Assembly: GCA_002378975.1 (NCBI GenBank)
Contig: DFST01000044.1
Span: 1 to 24,070 of the forward strand
Direction of reading: 5' to 3'
From: Chitinophagaceae bacterium UBA3430
Lineage (GTDB): Bacteria > Bacteroidota > Bacteroidia > Chitinophagales > Chitinophagaceae
Length of the DNA stretch: 24,070 nucleotides
The position numbers were made by a program, and so were the translations under genes. The first letter of the stretch is position 1. Every line of letters begins with the position of its first letter. Positions 1-8,556 of this stretch are shown in pieces. Below the pieces are notes generated by a model. That model was not told the DNA's origin. It searched no databases and was given only the letters and a program-made list of their open reading frames with translations.

Positions 1-36
1 TATCCGAATTAGGGGTAGTTCGGGATGGCAAATACG

Positions 37-44
37 GATATTTG
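37..44 (+). promoter_or_regulatory. Possible -7 element of folK (GATATTTG)
   Basis: GATATTTG differs from the Bacteroidota -7 consensus TAnnTTTG at one base and ends 4 bases before the ATG at 49. No clear -33 element is visible. Support comes mainly from the same spacing at other genes in the window. Confidence 0.4.
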
Positions 45-48
45 TACC

Positions 49-531
49 ATGCACCAATGCCACTTATTGTTGGGGTCGAACCAAGGGAATCGATCTGAAT
101 TTTTGGAACAAGCCAGATCCGCCCTTTCCGATCTCGGCCATGTAGTCTATACGTCGGCCTTGTATGAAACGGCCGCTTGGGGATTGACCGATCAACCTGC
201 TTTTCTCAACCAGGCCGTATGCCTATCCACCGAATTAGCACCGGAAACGCTGTTGCAAGAAATTTTATCCATCGAATTAAAATTGGGCAGAACACGAACA
301 GAGAAATATGGCCCCCGAACCATTGATATTGACATCTTGCTATACGGCGACCATATCCATCAATCAAATACCCTCATCCTCCCCCACCCCGAACTGGCCA
401 ACCGTCGGTTTGCCCTAACCGCTTTGGCAGAGATTGCCGGATCGAGCATCCATCCGGTTCTGGATTGTTCCATCCTAACGCTTTTGGAAAGATGTCCGGA
501 TCCACTCCCTGTGAACGAATTCAGCCAATAA
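49..531 (+). CDS. folK: 2-amino-4-hydroxy-6-hydroxymethyldihydropteridine pyrophosphokinase (HPPK)
   Basis: FolK transfers pyrophosphate from ATP to 6-hydroxymethyl-7,8-dihydropterin in the cytoplasm, the step before dihydropteroate synthase in folate synthesis. The 160-residue product has the family's N-terminal LLLGSNQGNR segment (about residues 6-15) and the signature KYGPRTIDIDILLYGD at about residues 86-101; Asp93 and Asp95 are the expected Mg-ATP ligands. Its length is normal for a monofunctional HPPK. I chose the ATG at 49 rather than the in-frame ATG at 25: it places the LGSN strand at the usual distance from the N-terminus, and a TTTG box ends exactly 4 bases upstream, as at several other genes here. 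The deoxynucleoside kinase follows after 49 bases on the same strand and may be co-transcribed. The family call is firm; the start is likely. Confidence 0.95.
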   Translation: MHQCHLLLGSNQGNRSEFLEQARSALSDLGHVVYTSALYETAAWGLTDQPAFLNQAVCLSTELAPETLLQEILSIELKLGRTRTEKYGPRTIDIDILLYGDHIHQSNTLILPHPELANRRFALTALAEIAGSSIHPVLDCSILTLLERCPDPLPVNEFSQ

Positions 532-563
532 AAGCAAAGACATTCTGAGCCGAAGAAATGGCG

Positions 564-570
564 TAATTTG
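564..570 (+). promoter_or_regulatory. Weak -7-like element before the deoxynucleoside kinase
   Basis: TAATTTG, 10 bases before the ATG at 581, resembles TAnnTTTG with one base missing in the spacer. It could let the kinase be transcribed separately from folK. Weak on its own. Confidence 0.3.
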
Positions 571-580
571 TCGCCCTTCC

Positions 581-1213
581 ATGAAGCATCATTTCATTAC
601 GATCGAAGGCAACATCGGTGCCGGAAAGACCACCCTGGCCAACTTGCTGAGCAAGCACTACCATGCCCGTTTGGTGTTGGAGGAATTTGCCGACAACCCC
701 TTCTTGCCCAAATTCTACGAGAAACCCGATCAATATGCGTTTCCGGTCGAGCTATTCTTCATGGCCGAGCGCTTCAAGCAACTCAAAGAGTTGATTCAGC
801 AGACGGATCTCTTTCAACAAGTCACGATCTCCGATTACCTTTTTACCAAATGCTTGCTGTTTGCAAAAGTCACGTTGCCCGCGGATGAGTTCCGGCTCTA
901 TCAACGGCTGTTCGACATCATTCACCAGCAACTGATCCAACCCGACCTGCTGGTTTACTTGCATGCGCCCATTTCGAAACTTCAGCAGAATATTCGCCTC
1001 CGCAACCGCTCTTACGAACAGAACATTCCGGATAGCTACTTGCAAAACCTGCAAGACACCTACAGCCATTATTTGAAAAATCAATCCGTCCCCACCCTGT
1101 TGGTTGATGTATCCCAAGCAGATTTCATTGATAATCCAGCCCATTTTCAGCAGATGCTGGAAGCACTGGAAAAGGACTACGAGCCCGGGCAACACTTCCT
1201 GACCCTCTCCTAG
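581..1213 (+). CDS. Deoxynucleoside kinase (dAdo/dGuo kinase type)
   Basis: This enzyme phosphorylates deoxynucleosides with ATP as the first step of cytoplasmic deoxynucleotide salvage. The 210-residue protein starts with the P-loop GNIGAGKTT (residues 10-18). It then has LEEFADNPFL (from residue 33), which carries the conserved acidic residues near the sugar, and the FFMAERFKQL helix. The arginine-rich lid IRLRNRSYEQNI follows at about residues 138-149. This order matches the dNK family (Pfam dNK), and the length fits bacterial dAK/dGK enzymes. Which base it prefers cannot be read from the sequence. It lies 49 bases after folK, and its stop codon ends exactly at the promoter of the MFS gene downstream. 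Guanylate or thymidylate kinase is less likely because the AERFKQL and RLRNRSYEQ segments are typical of dNKs. Confidence 0.92.
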   Translation: MKHHFITIEGNIGAGKTTLANLLSKHYHARLVLEEFADNPFLPKFYEKPDQYAFPVELFFMAERFKQLKELIQQTDLFQQVTISDYLFTKCLLFAKVTLPADEFRLYQRLFDIIHQQLIQPDLLVYLHAPISKLQQNIRLRNRSYEQNIPDSYLQNLQDTYSHYLKNQSVPTLLVDVSQADFIDNPAHFQQMLEALEKDYEPGQHFLTLS

Positions 1214-1221
1214 TATCTTTG
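1214..1221 (+). promoter_or_regulatory. -7 promoter element TATCTTTG of the MFS gene
   Basis: This is a perfect match to the Bacteroidota TAnnTTTG -7 element. It starts directly after the kinase stop codon and ends 4 bases before the ATG at 1226. Initiation the usual few bases downstream would give a leaderless or nearly leaderless mRNA. Confidence 0.7.
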
Positions 1222-1225
1222 TTGC

Positions 1226-2470
1226 ATGAAGTTGTTCGCCGGTTCACCGGGACTGCAACCATTGCAACACGCAGAGTTCCGACATTTCATCGTCGCCCGT
1301 TTTTTCCTCATCATGGCTTTGCGCATGTTGGGGACCGTAGCTGCCTACCAACTCTTTCAGATCACCCATGACTCATTTTCGATCGGATTGGCCGGACTCG
1401 CCGAATTCGTTCCAGTATTTTGTTTGGCCTTGTATGCCGGGCATGTGATCGATCGATCCGACAAGCGGACCCTGCTCCTGCGCTCCGTAATCATCTACGG
1501 CGTCTGCACCCTGGCCATGGTTGTGTTAACACACCCCCTGATCATATCGAACTTCTCCCGCAACACCTTGCCCTGGCTTTTTTATCTGATCATTTTTTGC
1601 ACCGGGGTGATTCGTGCATTTGCCGGTCCAACCACCCATGCCCTGATCTCCCAATTGGTGCCCCGCGATGTGTTGCCGCTAGCTGCCAACATTAGCTCCT
1701 CTACTTGGCTGATCGCTTCCATCATCGGTCATGCCAGCTCCGGATTCCTGATCGCCTGGTTCGGCGTGAACAATACCTACATCATTATTTTGATCTATGT
1801 GATCCTTTCAGCGCTTTTCCTGATACGCATAGGTAAGAAACCAATCCTGGCCCCTGCCAAAGATCTTTCCGCCTGGCAGAGTGTACAAGAAGGACTTCGC
1901 TTTGTATACAGCAACAAGATCATGCTGGGCGCCTTGAGCTTGGATCTGTTCGCGGTGTTGTTTGGCGGAGTGGTGGCTTTGGTTCCGGAGTTCGCCGATG
2001 AGATCCTGAATGTGGGCCCAATTGGCTTTGGCTGGCTGAACGCCGCGATCGACATCGGCTCCATCATCACGATCGTCTTGATGACCGTACGTCCCATGAA
2101 ACAAAAACAGGGTCAGCGGTTATTCTATGCCGTAGCCGGTTTTGGCATCTGCATCTTGCTTTTCGGCCTTTCCAATATCTACTGGATCTCTTTCGGCGCA
2201 CTGTTACTGGCAGGGATGTTCGATGGGGTGAGTGTTGTGATCCGCGGTACGATCTTGCAATTGACAACCCCCGATCACATGCGGGGACGGGTATCCAGTG
2301 TGAACTCTTTATTCATCAACAGCAGCAACGAGCTGGGACAATTTGAAAGTGGATTCGCGGCACGGGCACTGGGTACAGTTCCCTCCGTGCTATTTGGTGG
2401 CATCGTGACCATCTTGGTCGTGATCGTTACCTGGCTTCGAGCACCCAGTCTGAGAAAATTCGAATATTGA
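1226..2470 (+). CDS. MFS transporter, probable efflux type (EntS/MFS_3-like)
   Basis: A 414-residue inner-membrane protein with the roughly 12 hydrophobic segments expected of the major facilitator superfamily. The short loop after the second helix reads AGHVIDRSDKRTLLL, a version of the MFS loop 2-3 motif (G-x-x-x-D-R-x-x-[RK]). The stretch around FAGPTTHALISQLVPRD (about residues 133-149) is typical of EntS-like and macrolide-efflux-like members. The C-terminal half has the usual FDGVSVVIRGTILQ and PDHMRGRVSSVNSLF segments. The relatives mostly export siderophores or drugs, so export is the best guess; the substrate is unknown. The start is set by TATCTTTG four bases upstream. Its TGA abuts the stop of the opposing YkgJ-type gene, so the two genes meet tail to tail with no space for a terminator. 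Confidence 0.85.
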   Translation: MKLFAGSPGLQPLQHAEFRHFIVARFFLIMALRMLGTVAAYQLFQITHDSFSIGLAGLAEFVPVFCLALYAGHVIDRSDKRTLLLRSVIIYGVCTLAMVVLTHPLIISNFSRNTLPWLFYLIIFCTGVIRAFAGPTTHALISQLVPRDVLPLAANISSSTWLIASIIGHASSGFLIAWFGVNNTYIIILIYVILSALFLIRIGKKPILAPAKDLSAWQSVQEGLRFVYSNKIMLGALSLDLFAVLFGGVVALVPEFADEILNVGPIGFGWLNAAIDIGSIITIVLMTVRPMKQKQGQRLFYAVAGFGICILLFGLSNIYWISFGALLLAGMFDGVSVVIRGTILQLTTPDHMRGRVSSVNSLFINSSNELGQFESGFAARALGTVPSVLFGGIVTILVVIVTWLRAPSLRKFEY

Positions 2471-2959
2471 TCAACGATCGGCGAGTTTTTTCATCAAACC
2501 TTCCACAACCCGGTACGTGATGGGGCAAAACCGAACATTCTCCAGTGTAATGCGGGAACGCTTGACCAGTACATCTTCGTCGGTGTAGGGGAACCGTCGA
2601 CAATCGGAAGGACGATCCTCATAGATCGAACAATAATTGTCGGCCCCCAACATCGGGCAGGGAGTGGTTTTCGTCACGTAGTCACCTTCTTCATCCACCT
2701 TGAGAAACCGTTCGATGAATTCACTTTCGCGTAAGCCCATCACCCGGCTGATTCGTTTGATATCGGGCGTTTTGAATCGGGGGGAAAAGCTTTTGCAACA
2801 CTGGGCACATTGCAGGCAATCGGTCGCTGCCGTGGCGGTTTCGTGGAGTTCGGGCAGCAAGGGCAACACCCGATTTCGGTTGACCCGGTCGAGGAACTGA
2901 CGGTATTGCTTGAGCCGGGATTCGGCCAGTCTTTTCCAATGAGCGGGTAAATCGGACAT
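2471..2959 (-). CDS. YkgJ/UPF0153-type cysteine-cluster protein
   Basis: A 162-residue cytoplasmic protein of the putative zinc- or iron-chelating CxxCxxCC family (YkgJ, formerly UPF0153). Eight cysteines are visible: C48, C51, C54 and C55 in CLQCAQCC, then C101 (PCPML), C110 (YCSIY), C120 (DCRRFP) and C145 (FCPIT). The CSIYEDRPSDCRRFPY segment is the other hallmark of the family. Iron-sulfur or zinc binding is expected from the family, but the biochemical role is unknown. A longer frame runs to 3010, but I chose the ATG at 2957-2959. The protein then begins MSDLPAHWKR, directly before the first helix, and a TTTCTTTG box ends 4 bases upstream. The gene is divergent from gcvP and abuts the MFS gene tail to tail. 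Nothing here links its function to either neighbour. Confidence 0.85.
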   Translation of the reverse strand: MSDLPAHWKRLAESRLKQYRQFLDRVNRNRVLPLLPELHETATAATDCLQCAQCCKSFSPRFKTPDIKRISRVMGLRESEFIERFLKVDEEGDYVTKTTPCPMLGADNYCSIYEDRPSDCRRFPYTDEDVLVKRSRITLENVRFCPITYRVVEGLMKKLADR

Positions 2960-2963
2960 GAGG

Positions 2964-2971
2964 CAAAGAAA
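2964..2971 (-). promoter_or_regulatory. Possible -7 element (TTTCTTTG) of the YkgJ-type gene
   Basis: On the minus strand this reads TTTCTTTG, one mismatch to TAnnTTTG, and ends 4 bases before the ATG at 2959. The spacing matches that of other genes in the window and supports the shorter start. Confidence 0.45.
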
Positions 2972-3031
2972 AAGGATTTCACGGATTATCCCCACCCTTC
3001 CACAAAGCACATCGATCTGAATCGTCGAATG

Positions 3032-3039
3032 TAACTTTG
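3032..3039 (+). promoter_or_regulatory. -7 promoter element TAACTTTG of gcvP
   Basis: A perfect TAnnTTTG match, 24 bases before the ATG at 3064, so gcvP should have a short 5' leader of roughly 15-20 bases. No glycine-riboswitch-like structure fits in this leader. Confidence 0.7.
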
Positions 3040-3063
3040 CGGCACATTCAAATATACCCGACC

Positions 3064-5919
3064 ATGTCTCTGCCCGGCACCTCGAATTCCGAATTCCAAC
3101 AACGTCATTTGGGTCCGCGTGAAACCGACCTTGATTCGATGATGCAGACCATCGGCATCACCGACCTTTCGACGCTGATCGATCAAACCGTACCGGCTAA
3201 CATCCGAATGAAACGATCGCTCCAGTTGCCGGAGGCGATGACCGAGTATGCCTACTTGCAACACATGCAGACATTGGCTGCCAAGAACCAAGTGTTCAAG
3301 ACCTACATCGGGCAAGGTTATTACAACACCATTACGCCTTCCGTCATCCTGCGCAATATTTTTGAAAACCCAGGCTGGTACACCCAGTACACGCCCTACC
3401 AAGCGGAGATCGCGCAGGGTCGACTAGAAAGCTTGTTGAATTACCAGACACTCGTGTCGGACCTTACCGCACTTCCCATTGCCAATGCCTCCTTGCTTGA
3501 TGAGGGCACGGCCGCTGCGGAGGCGATGACCATGTTCTTTAACGCACTGAACAAACAAGATCACATTGAACGTCCACGTTTCTTTGTAGACGAACAGGTT
3601 TTCCCGCAAACACTGGATCTGCTCAAGACTCGTGCCCTGCCGGTCGGCATCGAGATCATTGTCGGCGATCTTCAACAGGCTTCCCTGGATCAAACTTATT
3701 TTGGTGCACTCGTTCAATATCCCAATAATCTTGGCGAGCTGGTCGATTACCGCGGTTTCATCAATCAAGTCCATGCCGTTGGCGGATATGTAGTGATGGC
3801 CACCGATCTGATGGCCCTAACGTTGATCACACCACCGGGAGAATTGGGCGCGGACGTAGCGGTTGGATCTTCCCAACGATTCGGCGTACCCCTGGGTTAC
3901 GGGGGCCCGCATGCTGCCTTCTTTGCCACCAAGGATGATTTCAAACGCTCCATGCCCGGTCGCATCATCGGCGTAAGCATCGATGCCAACGGGGAGCGTG
4001 CCCTCCGCATGGCCCTGCAGACACGCGAACAACACATCAAACGCGAAAAAGCCACTTCGAACATTTGCACCGCACAAGCACTGCTAGCAAACATGGCCGC
4101 GATGTATGCGGTATATCACGGTCCACAAGGATTGAAAGAAATCGCGCAACGCATCGCTCATTACACGCAAGTGGTAGCTGAAGCGTTGGAGACACGCGGA
4201 TACGAGCGGATCGGATCCGGATATTTTGACACGATCACCATTCAGACCGATCAGGTGCCCCGCATTCGCGAAAAAGCGCTCCACCAACACATCAATCTAC
4301 GCTACATCGATTCCAACCACATCGGAATATCGATCGACGAGACCACCCAGGCATCCGACCTTTTTGACTTGATCAATTGTTTTGAGAACGACACCGACCC
4401 TGTTTCTTTTTCGCTGGACCCAACACGTACAGAAACCGGAATCCCTGTCACCTTCCAGCGTGAGTCTACCTACATGTTGCATCCGGTGTTCAACAGCCAC
4501 CGCAGTGAAAGTCAGATGATGCGCTACATCAAATCGCTCGAGAATAAGGATCTTTCGCTGAACACATCGATGATCTCCTTGGGAAGCTGCACCATGAAGT
4601 TGAATGCGGCCACGGAAATGATGCCATTGAGTTGGCCCGGCTGGAGCAGCATGCATCCGTTTGTTCCTACCGAACAAACCGCCGGCTACCAACAGATTCT
4701 TCAAGAATTGTCCGATTACCTCTGCGACGTAACAGCATTTGACGCTTGCAGCTTGCAACCCAACAGCGGAGCTCAAGGAGAATACGCGGGATTGCTCACC
4801 ATTCGCGCCTATCACGAATCACGCGGCGATCATCACCGAAATGTAATGTTGATTCCGATCTCCGCACACGGTACCAACCCCGCTTCCGCCGTCATGGCCG
4901 GCATGAAAGTAGTAGTGGTGAAAGCCCTGGAGAATGGATACATCGATGTAACCGACCTACGGGCGAAAGCCGAACAATACAGTTCGGAGTTGGCCGGTAT
5001 CATGATCACTTACCCAAGTACCTACGGGGTGTACGAAGAAACGGTGATCGAGATCACGGACATCGTACATCAACACGGCGGACAAGTATACATGGATGGT
5101 GCGAATATGAATGCACAGGTTGGTCTGACCGCACCCGGATTAATCGGCGCCGATGTTTGTCACCTGAACTTGCACAAAACCTTCGCCATTCCGCACGGCG
5201 GTGGTGGTCCCGGCATGGGCCCCATTTGTGTGAAAGCACACCTAGCCCCCTTCCTGCCCGGTCACGTAACCACCGATAACAAGTACGCGGTTTCCGCTGC
5301 CCCTTTTGGTTCTGCAGCAATTCTGTTGATCTCGTACGGATACATTCGCATGCTCGGCGCAATCGGTGTACGTGCCGCTACTGAATACGCGATTCTGAAT
5401 GCCAATTACATGCGGGCTCGCCTGGAGGGACAATACGATATTTTGTATACCAACCACAACGGACTCTGCGCGCATGAATTCATCGTCGATTTGCGCCCCT
5501 TCAAAAAATCGGTAGAGATCGAAGCGGAAGATGTGGCGAAGCGACTCATGGATTATGGATTCCACGCACCCACCATGAGCTTCCCCGTAGCTGGTACGAT
5601 CATGATTGAACCCACGGAGAGTGAGGACAAAGCCGAGCTCGACCGTTTCTGCGATGCTTTGATCTCCATCCGGGAAGAAATTCGCGCCATTGAGGAGGGT
5701 CGATCCGACAAAAAGGACAATCCGCTCAAGAATGCCCCGCACACACAAGCCATGGCTATTGCCGATGTTTGGACACATGATTACACTCGACAAACTGCCG
5801 TGTTCCCATTGCCTTACGTGGCCCTAGCAAAATTCTGGCCCTCGGTTGCCCGGGTGAACAATACACACGGAGATCGAAACCTAGTTTGCACCTGCGAACC
5901 AGTGGAGAGCTACCAATAA
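3064..5919 (+). CDS. gcvP: Glycine dehydrogenase (decarboxylating), glycine cleavage P-protein
   Basis: GcvP is the PLP enzyme of the glycine cleavage system. It decarboxylates glycine and passes the aminomethyl group to the lipoyl arm of GcvH. The 951-residue product is the fused single-chain form, with N- and C-terminal halves of the same fold, and is close to the length of the E. coli enzyme. The start MSLPGTSNSEFQQRHLGPRE shows the conserved F-x-x-RHLGP segment. Lys705, in NLHKTFAIPHGGGG (about residues 702-715), is the predicted PLP lysine, followed by the glycine-rich loop. ISLGSCTMKLNA and FDACSLQPNSGAQGEYAG are further family blocks. The start at 3064 is the first ATG after the promoter; the upstream in-frame TTG lies inside the -7 box. 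gcvT and gcvH are not in the window, so the genes of the complex are dispersed or lie elsewhere. A strong terminator follows. Confidence 0.98.
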   Translation: MSLPGTSNSEFQQRHLGPRETDLDSMMQTIGITDLSTLIDQTVPANIRMKRSLQLPEAMTEYAYLQHMQTLAAKNQVFKTYIGQGYYNTITPSVILRNIFENPGWYTQYTPYQAEIAQGRLESLLNYQTLVSDLTALPIANASLLDEGTAAAEAMTMFFNALNKQDHIERPRFFVDEQVFPQTLDLLKTRALPVGIEIIVGDLQQASLDQTYFGALVQYPNNLGELVDYRGFINQVHAVGGYVVMATDLMALTLITPPGELGADVAVGSSQRFGVPLGYGGPHAAFFATKDDFKRSMPGRIIGVSIDANGERALRMALQTREQHIKREKATSNICTAQALLANMAAMYAVYHGPQGLKEIAQRIAHYTQVVAEALETRGYERIGSGYFDTITIQTDQVPRIREKALHQHINLRYIDSNHIGISIDETTQASDLFDLINCFENDTDPVSFSLDPTRTETGIPVTFQRESTYMLHPVFNSHRSESQMMRYIKSLENKDLSLNTSMISLGSCTMKLNAATEMMPLSWPGWSSMHPFVPTEQTAGYQQILQELSDYLCDVTAFDACSLQPNSGAQGEYAGLLTIRAYHESRGDHHRNVMLIPISAHGTNPASAVMAGMKVVVVKALENGYIDVTDLRAKAEQYSSELAGIMITYPSTYGVYEETVIEITDIVHQHGGQVYMDGANMNAQVGLTAPGLIGADVCHLNLHKTFAIPHGGGGPGMGPICVKAHLAPFLPGHVTTDNKYAVSAAPFGSAAILLISYGYIRMLGAIGVRAATEYAILNANYMRARLEGQYDILYTNHNGLCAHEFIVDLRPFKKSVEIEAEDVAKRLMDYGFHAPTMSFPVAGTIMIEPTESEDKAELDRFCDALISIREEIRAIEEGRSDKKDNPLKNAPHTQAMAIADVWTHDYTRQTAVFPLPYVALAKFWPSVARVNNTHGDRNLVCTCEPVESYQ

Positions 5920-5949
5920 AAACGACCGCCTGTTGACAAACAGACGTGA

Positions 5950-5985
5950 AATAAAAAAGGGGAATCATTGATTCCCCTTTTTTAT
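5950..5985. terminator. Bidirectional intrinsic terminator between gcvP and the lipoprotein gene
   Basis: A near-perfect palindrome: A-rich tract, GGGGAATCA (5959-5967), one spacer base, TGATTCCCC (5969-5977), then T6 (5978-5983). In RNA the stem would open to a loop of about 3-5 bases. With A6 on one side and T6 on the other it can end transcription from both converging genes. Confidence 0.9.
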
Positions 5986-5998
5986 TGACGGATTTTTG

Positions 5999-7795
5999 TT
6001 ACCGTCGAACTTTAAAGGTGCAAACCACATTTCGGTTCGTGCCTCCAAAATTCATCCATACATTGAAATTGCCTTCCGCAAATCCGGTTACAGGTACTCC
6101 ATAACCGGTGAGATTCATGGTCGGGTTCACCGTCACGATTTGCTGACTACTGAGTGTTTGGGATAAATAAACGGTTGCAGTTTGCAGCGGCAAACCGTTG
6201 GCCACAACTCCGTTGTGATTGAAATTAAAGTTGACCGCCGTGGTAATATTGGTTCCTCCTCCCTGGTTGATGCGAACACCGGATACCCAGGCATTGAATG
6301 GTGGAGCCGAGGCTGAATCCCTGATGCTGACTTGATCTGGCGGAGAAACAAAATTATATGGCGTTCCATCGATGAGTAACTCAATGAATTCGGTTGCAGC
6401 GGTACCGCAGGCCTGAATGGCTCCCACATTGGCAGTTCCAGTTGTGGCCGTTCCACTATACGGTACCCCCTGCTGTAAGGTATTGTAGTCCACGCCCAAG
6501 ACATTGAAATTTAACGTACCACCGTTGCAACGGAGTATGGTGTGTGAAAAAGCTCCATTGGTAACAGGCACGGTGTACGCAAAGGCGCCACCGGTATAGA
6601 TCAAAACAGCACCATTGGTTACTGGATTGTTGCTGCAATCGGTTACGGTTCCGGTAATGGTTACTTGATTGGGCGTCGGAATGGTCACCTGAATGACTCC
6701 CAAGTCCGTATTGGCTGTAAATGGACCAATGTTCTGGGTATAAACCACCGTTCCGCATTGATCCAATACCGACAAAACAAGCGCTTCATTCTTGGGCACT
6801 TTTCCGCAGAGCTGTCCGCTCGAATCGGTTCGACCATAACCAGAAGAATTGTTTGGACGCCGGATAGTAACCGCTACGTTATTCAAGGGTTGGTTGCCGG
6901 TAGCCGATTGTAAGGTCATACACAGATCGATCAACGGAAATGGTGCATCGCAGTTCCAAAAGGAAAAATGACTTACCTGTGCTTGATACATATTGCCACT
7001 GCGTGTGGCGGTTCCTTCTTGCATCCAGCGGGCACGCGTTTCATTGAAATGCCAAAGATCGATGGTAGCGGGAGCCGTCCCACTTAAACTAGCAGGAATA
7101 GGAAAACTTAGATCTGCTTTCTTCCCGGCCGCCACATTGAGGGGTTGCCCAGAAGGACTGGTCAATTCAACACCGATCATGCCATAGGTTTCCAATCCAC
7201 GTTCCTGACCAGCGGTGGTTACCCCGCGCAGATCGCCCATCACGATATCTGCCAAGTTCGAAGCGGAAGGATCGATCCAGGTCATGGCCACCTGAACTTG
7301 TCCGCTATAGGCATTACCACTGGCATCCGCTACGGCATTGGCTGGCATCACCAACTTCGCTCCGTTGGACAAGTTGACCGTTCCACCACTGGCGGCATCG
7401 AAGGTGCCACTGTTCGATTTGGGAAGCAATTGGATGCGCACTTGGTGCATACGCCCAGTCGTGCTGAGGAAACTCCGGTAGTGCGTGAAATAACCGGGCT
7501 TTACCACTTTGACAGAGCCGTTGGCTTTTGAAAGCGAGATATTCTTAAATGAGAAAGTACCGTACCGATCGGTCGACTGGGTTTGCAGCCCACAGGTAAC
7601 CAGCGCGCCGGAAACCGGGCGACCGGACTCATCGATGACCGTACCACGAACTCCGGCAACTACCGTGATGTTGTCGTTCACAACATCTGTCGGAGTCGTA
7701 GGCCCATCCGGCAATATGATTTCACGCTGACAGGCAGAAAGGGTTAGCAACAGGGCAAACACCCCAAACCAACGAAAGAGCTGAAGTAATTTCAT
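5999..7795 (-). CDS. Exported lipoprotein with carboxypeptidase-regulatory-like domains
   Basis: A 598-residue envelope protein with a lipoprotein signal: hydrophobic residues 9-19, lipobox LSAC and acylated Cys22. Residues 45-125 are a CarboxypepD_reg-like beta-sandwich (GTVIDESGRPVSGALVTC, then DRYGTFSFKNI). A conserved-looking middle part follows at about 135-285, with GGTVNLSNGAKLVMPANAV and DLWHFNETRARW. Two further weak sandwich-like units lie at about 288-372 and 378-460 (ITGTVTDCSNNPVTNGAVL). The beta-rich tail, about 465-598, is unassigned. There is no catalytic motif and no obvious type IX sorting domain. Similar Bacteroidota proteins sit on the outer membrane, so a binding or structural role is plausible but unproven. 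The gene starts 10 bases after the superoxide dismutase stop, so the two are probably one transcript. It converges on gcvP across the shared terminator. Confidence 0.75.
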   Translation of the reverse strand: MKLLQLFRWFGVFALLLTLSACQREIILPDGPTTPTDVVNDNITVVAGVRGTVIDESGRPVSGALVTCGLQTQSTDRYGTFSFKNISLSKANGSVKVVKPGYFTHYRSFLSTTGRMHQVRIQLLPKSNSGTFDAASGGTVNLSNGAKLVMPANAVADASGNAYSGQVQVAMTWIDPSASNLADIVMGDLRGVTTAGQERGLETYGMIGVELTSPSGQPLNVAAGKKADLSFPIPASLSGTAPATIDLWHFNETRARWMQEGTATRSGNMYQAQVSHFSFWNCDAPFPLIDLCMTLQSATGNQPLNNVAVTIRRPNNSSGYGRTDSSGQLCGKVPKNEALVLSVLDQCGTVVYTQNIGPFTANTDLGVIQVTIPTPNQVTITGTVTDCSNNPVTNGAVLIYTGGAFAYTVPVTNGAFSHTILRCNGGTLNFNVLGVDYNTLQQGVPYSGTATTGTANVGAIQACGTAATEFIELLIDGTPYNFVSPPDQVSIRDSASAPPFNAWVSGVRINQGGGTNITTAVNFNFNHNGVVANGLPLQTATVYLSQTLSSQQIVTVNPTMNLTGYGVPVTGFAEGNFNVWMNFGGTNRNVVCTFKVRR

Positions 7796-7805
7796 AAATG
7801 GAAAA

Positions 7806-8528
7806 TTAACAGTTAATAAACCGGGCTGCTACTTGGTCCCAATTCACGATCGACCAGAACGAGGAGATGTAATCGGCCCGACGATTTTGATATTTCAAAT
7901 AATAGGCATGTTCCCAAACATCCAATCCCAAGAGCGGCAAGCCTTTCAGATCGGAAAGGTCCATCAGGGGATTATCTTGATTCGGGGTAGAACCAACTTT
8001 TAATTTTCCGTTTTCACCCACCAACCAAGCCCAACCACTTCCGAAACGCGACTTGGCAGCATCGGTGAATTGAGTTTGAAACACGTCGAAAGAACCAAAT
8101 GACTCCTTGAATGCCTTCATCAAATTATCCGGTGGCATGTTGAAGGCACGCGGTGCACGCAACGACTTCCAGAAAAACTCGTGATTGTAGTGCCCGCCGG
8201 CATTGTTACGCATTTTGGTCGAGTATTTGGAAATCTCACTCATCAACTCAGCAATTGACTTTTTGCTTGCATCGACTTTTTCTGCAGTCAGCGCATCCGT
8301 CATATTCTTGGTGTAAGCTGCGGCATGCTTGGTATAGTGGATCTCCATGGTCATCGCATCGATGGAGGGCTCCAAGGAAGCATAGGTATAGACCAAGGGA
8401 GTTTGCGTGTAGCCGATCTCGTCGGAGGGTATGCCTGTAACCCCTTGTGCCTGGATCAGATCCGGGATCATTGTCAGGGCAGCGGCAGCCTGAGTGGATT
8501 GAATGATAAATCGACGACGCGACTGCAT
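7806..8528 (-). CDS. Superoxide dismutase, Mn-type, with Tat-like export signal
   Basis: It converts superoxide to oxygen and hydrogen peroxide. The 240-residue precursor begins MQSRRRFIIQ, a twin-arginine-like motif, followed by a hydrophobic alanine-rich stretch and a likely cleavage site near IQA-QG (about residue 28). The mature enzyme should therefore lie in the periplasm. Predicted metal ligands are His64 (EIHYTKH), His116 (GGHYNHEFFW), and Asp203 and His207 in DVWEHAYY. NNAGGHYNH and Gln184 in TPNQDNPLM are typical of Mn rather than Fe enzymes, but metal use cannot be fixed from sequence. I chose the ATG at 8526-8528 because the signal peptide begins there; the frame remains open to 8621 with no extra domain. 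It is divergent from the J-domain gene and probably co-transcribed with the lipoprotein gene downstream. Confidence 0.93.
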   Translation of the reverse strand: MQSRRRFIIQSTQAAAALTMIPDLIQAQGVTGIPSDEIGYTQTPLVYTYASLEPSIDAMTMEIHYTKHAAAYTKNMTDALTAEKVDASKKSIAELMSEISKYSTKMRNNAGGHYNHEFFWKSLRAPRAFNMPPDNLMKAFKESFGSFDVFQTQFTDAAKSRFGSGWAWLVGENGKLKVGSTPNQDNPLMDLSDLKGLPLLGLDVWEHAYYLKYQNRRADYISSFWSIVNWDQVAARFINC

Positions 8529-8556
8529 AATAAAAACCTGTTTAAGGAAACAACCA

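Noticed and set aside
752..1195. 147-codon minus-strand frame opposite the deoxynucleoside kinase
   Set aside because: The kinase on the plus strand has a complete P-loop and family motifs; the antisense frame has no recognisable domain.
2960..3010. Longer N-terminus for the YkgJ-type protein
   Set aside because: The extra residues match no family pattern, and a -7-like box with the usual 4-base gap precedes the ATG at 2959.
3037..3063. TTG start extending gcvP upstream
   Set aside because: The TTG is part of the -7 box TAACTTTG, so it would not be in the mRNA.
4297..5793. Long open frames overlapping gcvP: minus 4297-4815 and 5242-5793, plus 4746-5279
   Set aside because: They lie wholly inside a well-supported gcvP, are rich in Arg, His, Cys and Ser as expected for shadow frames, and show no family motif or promoter.
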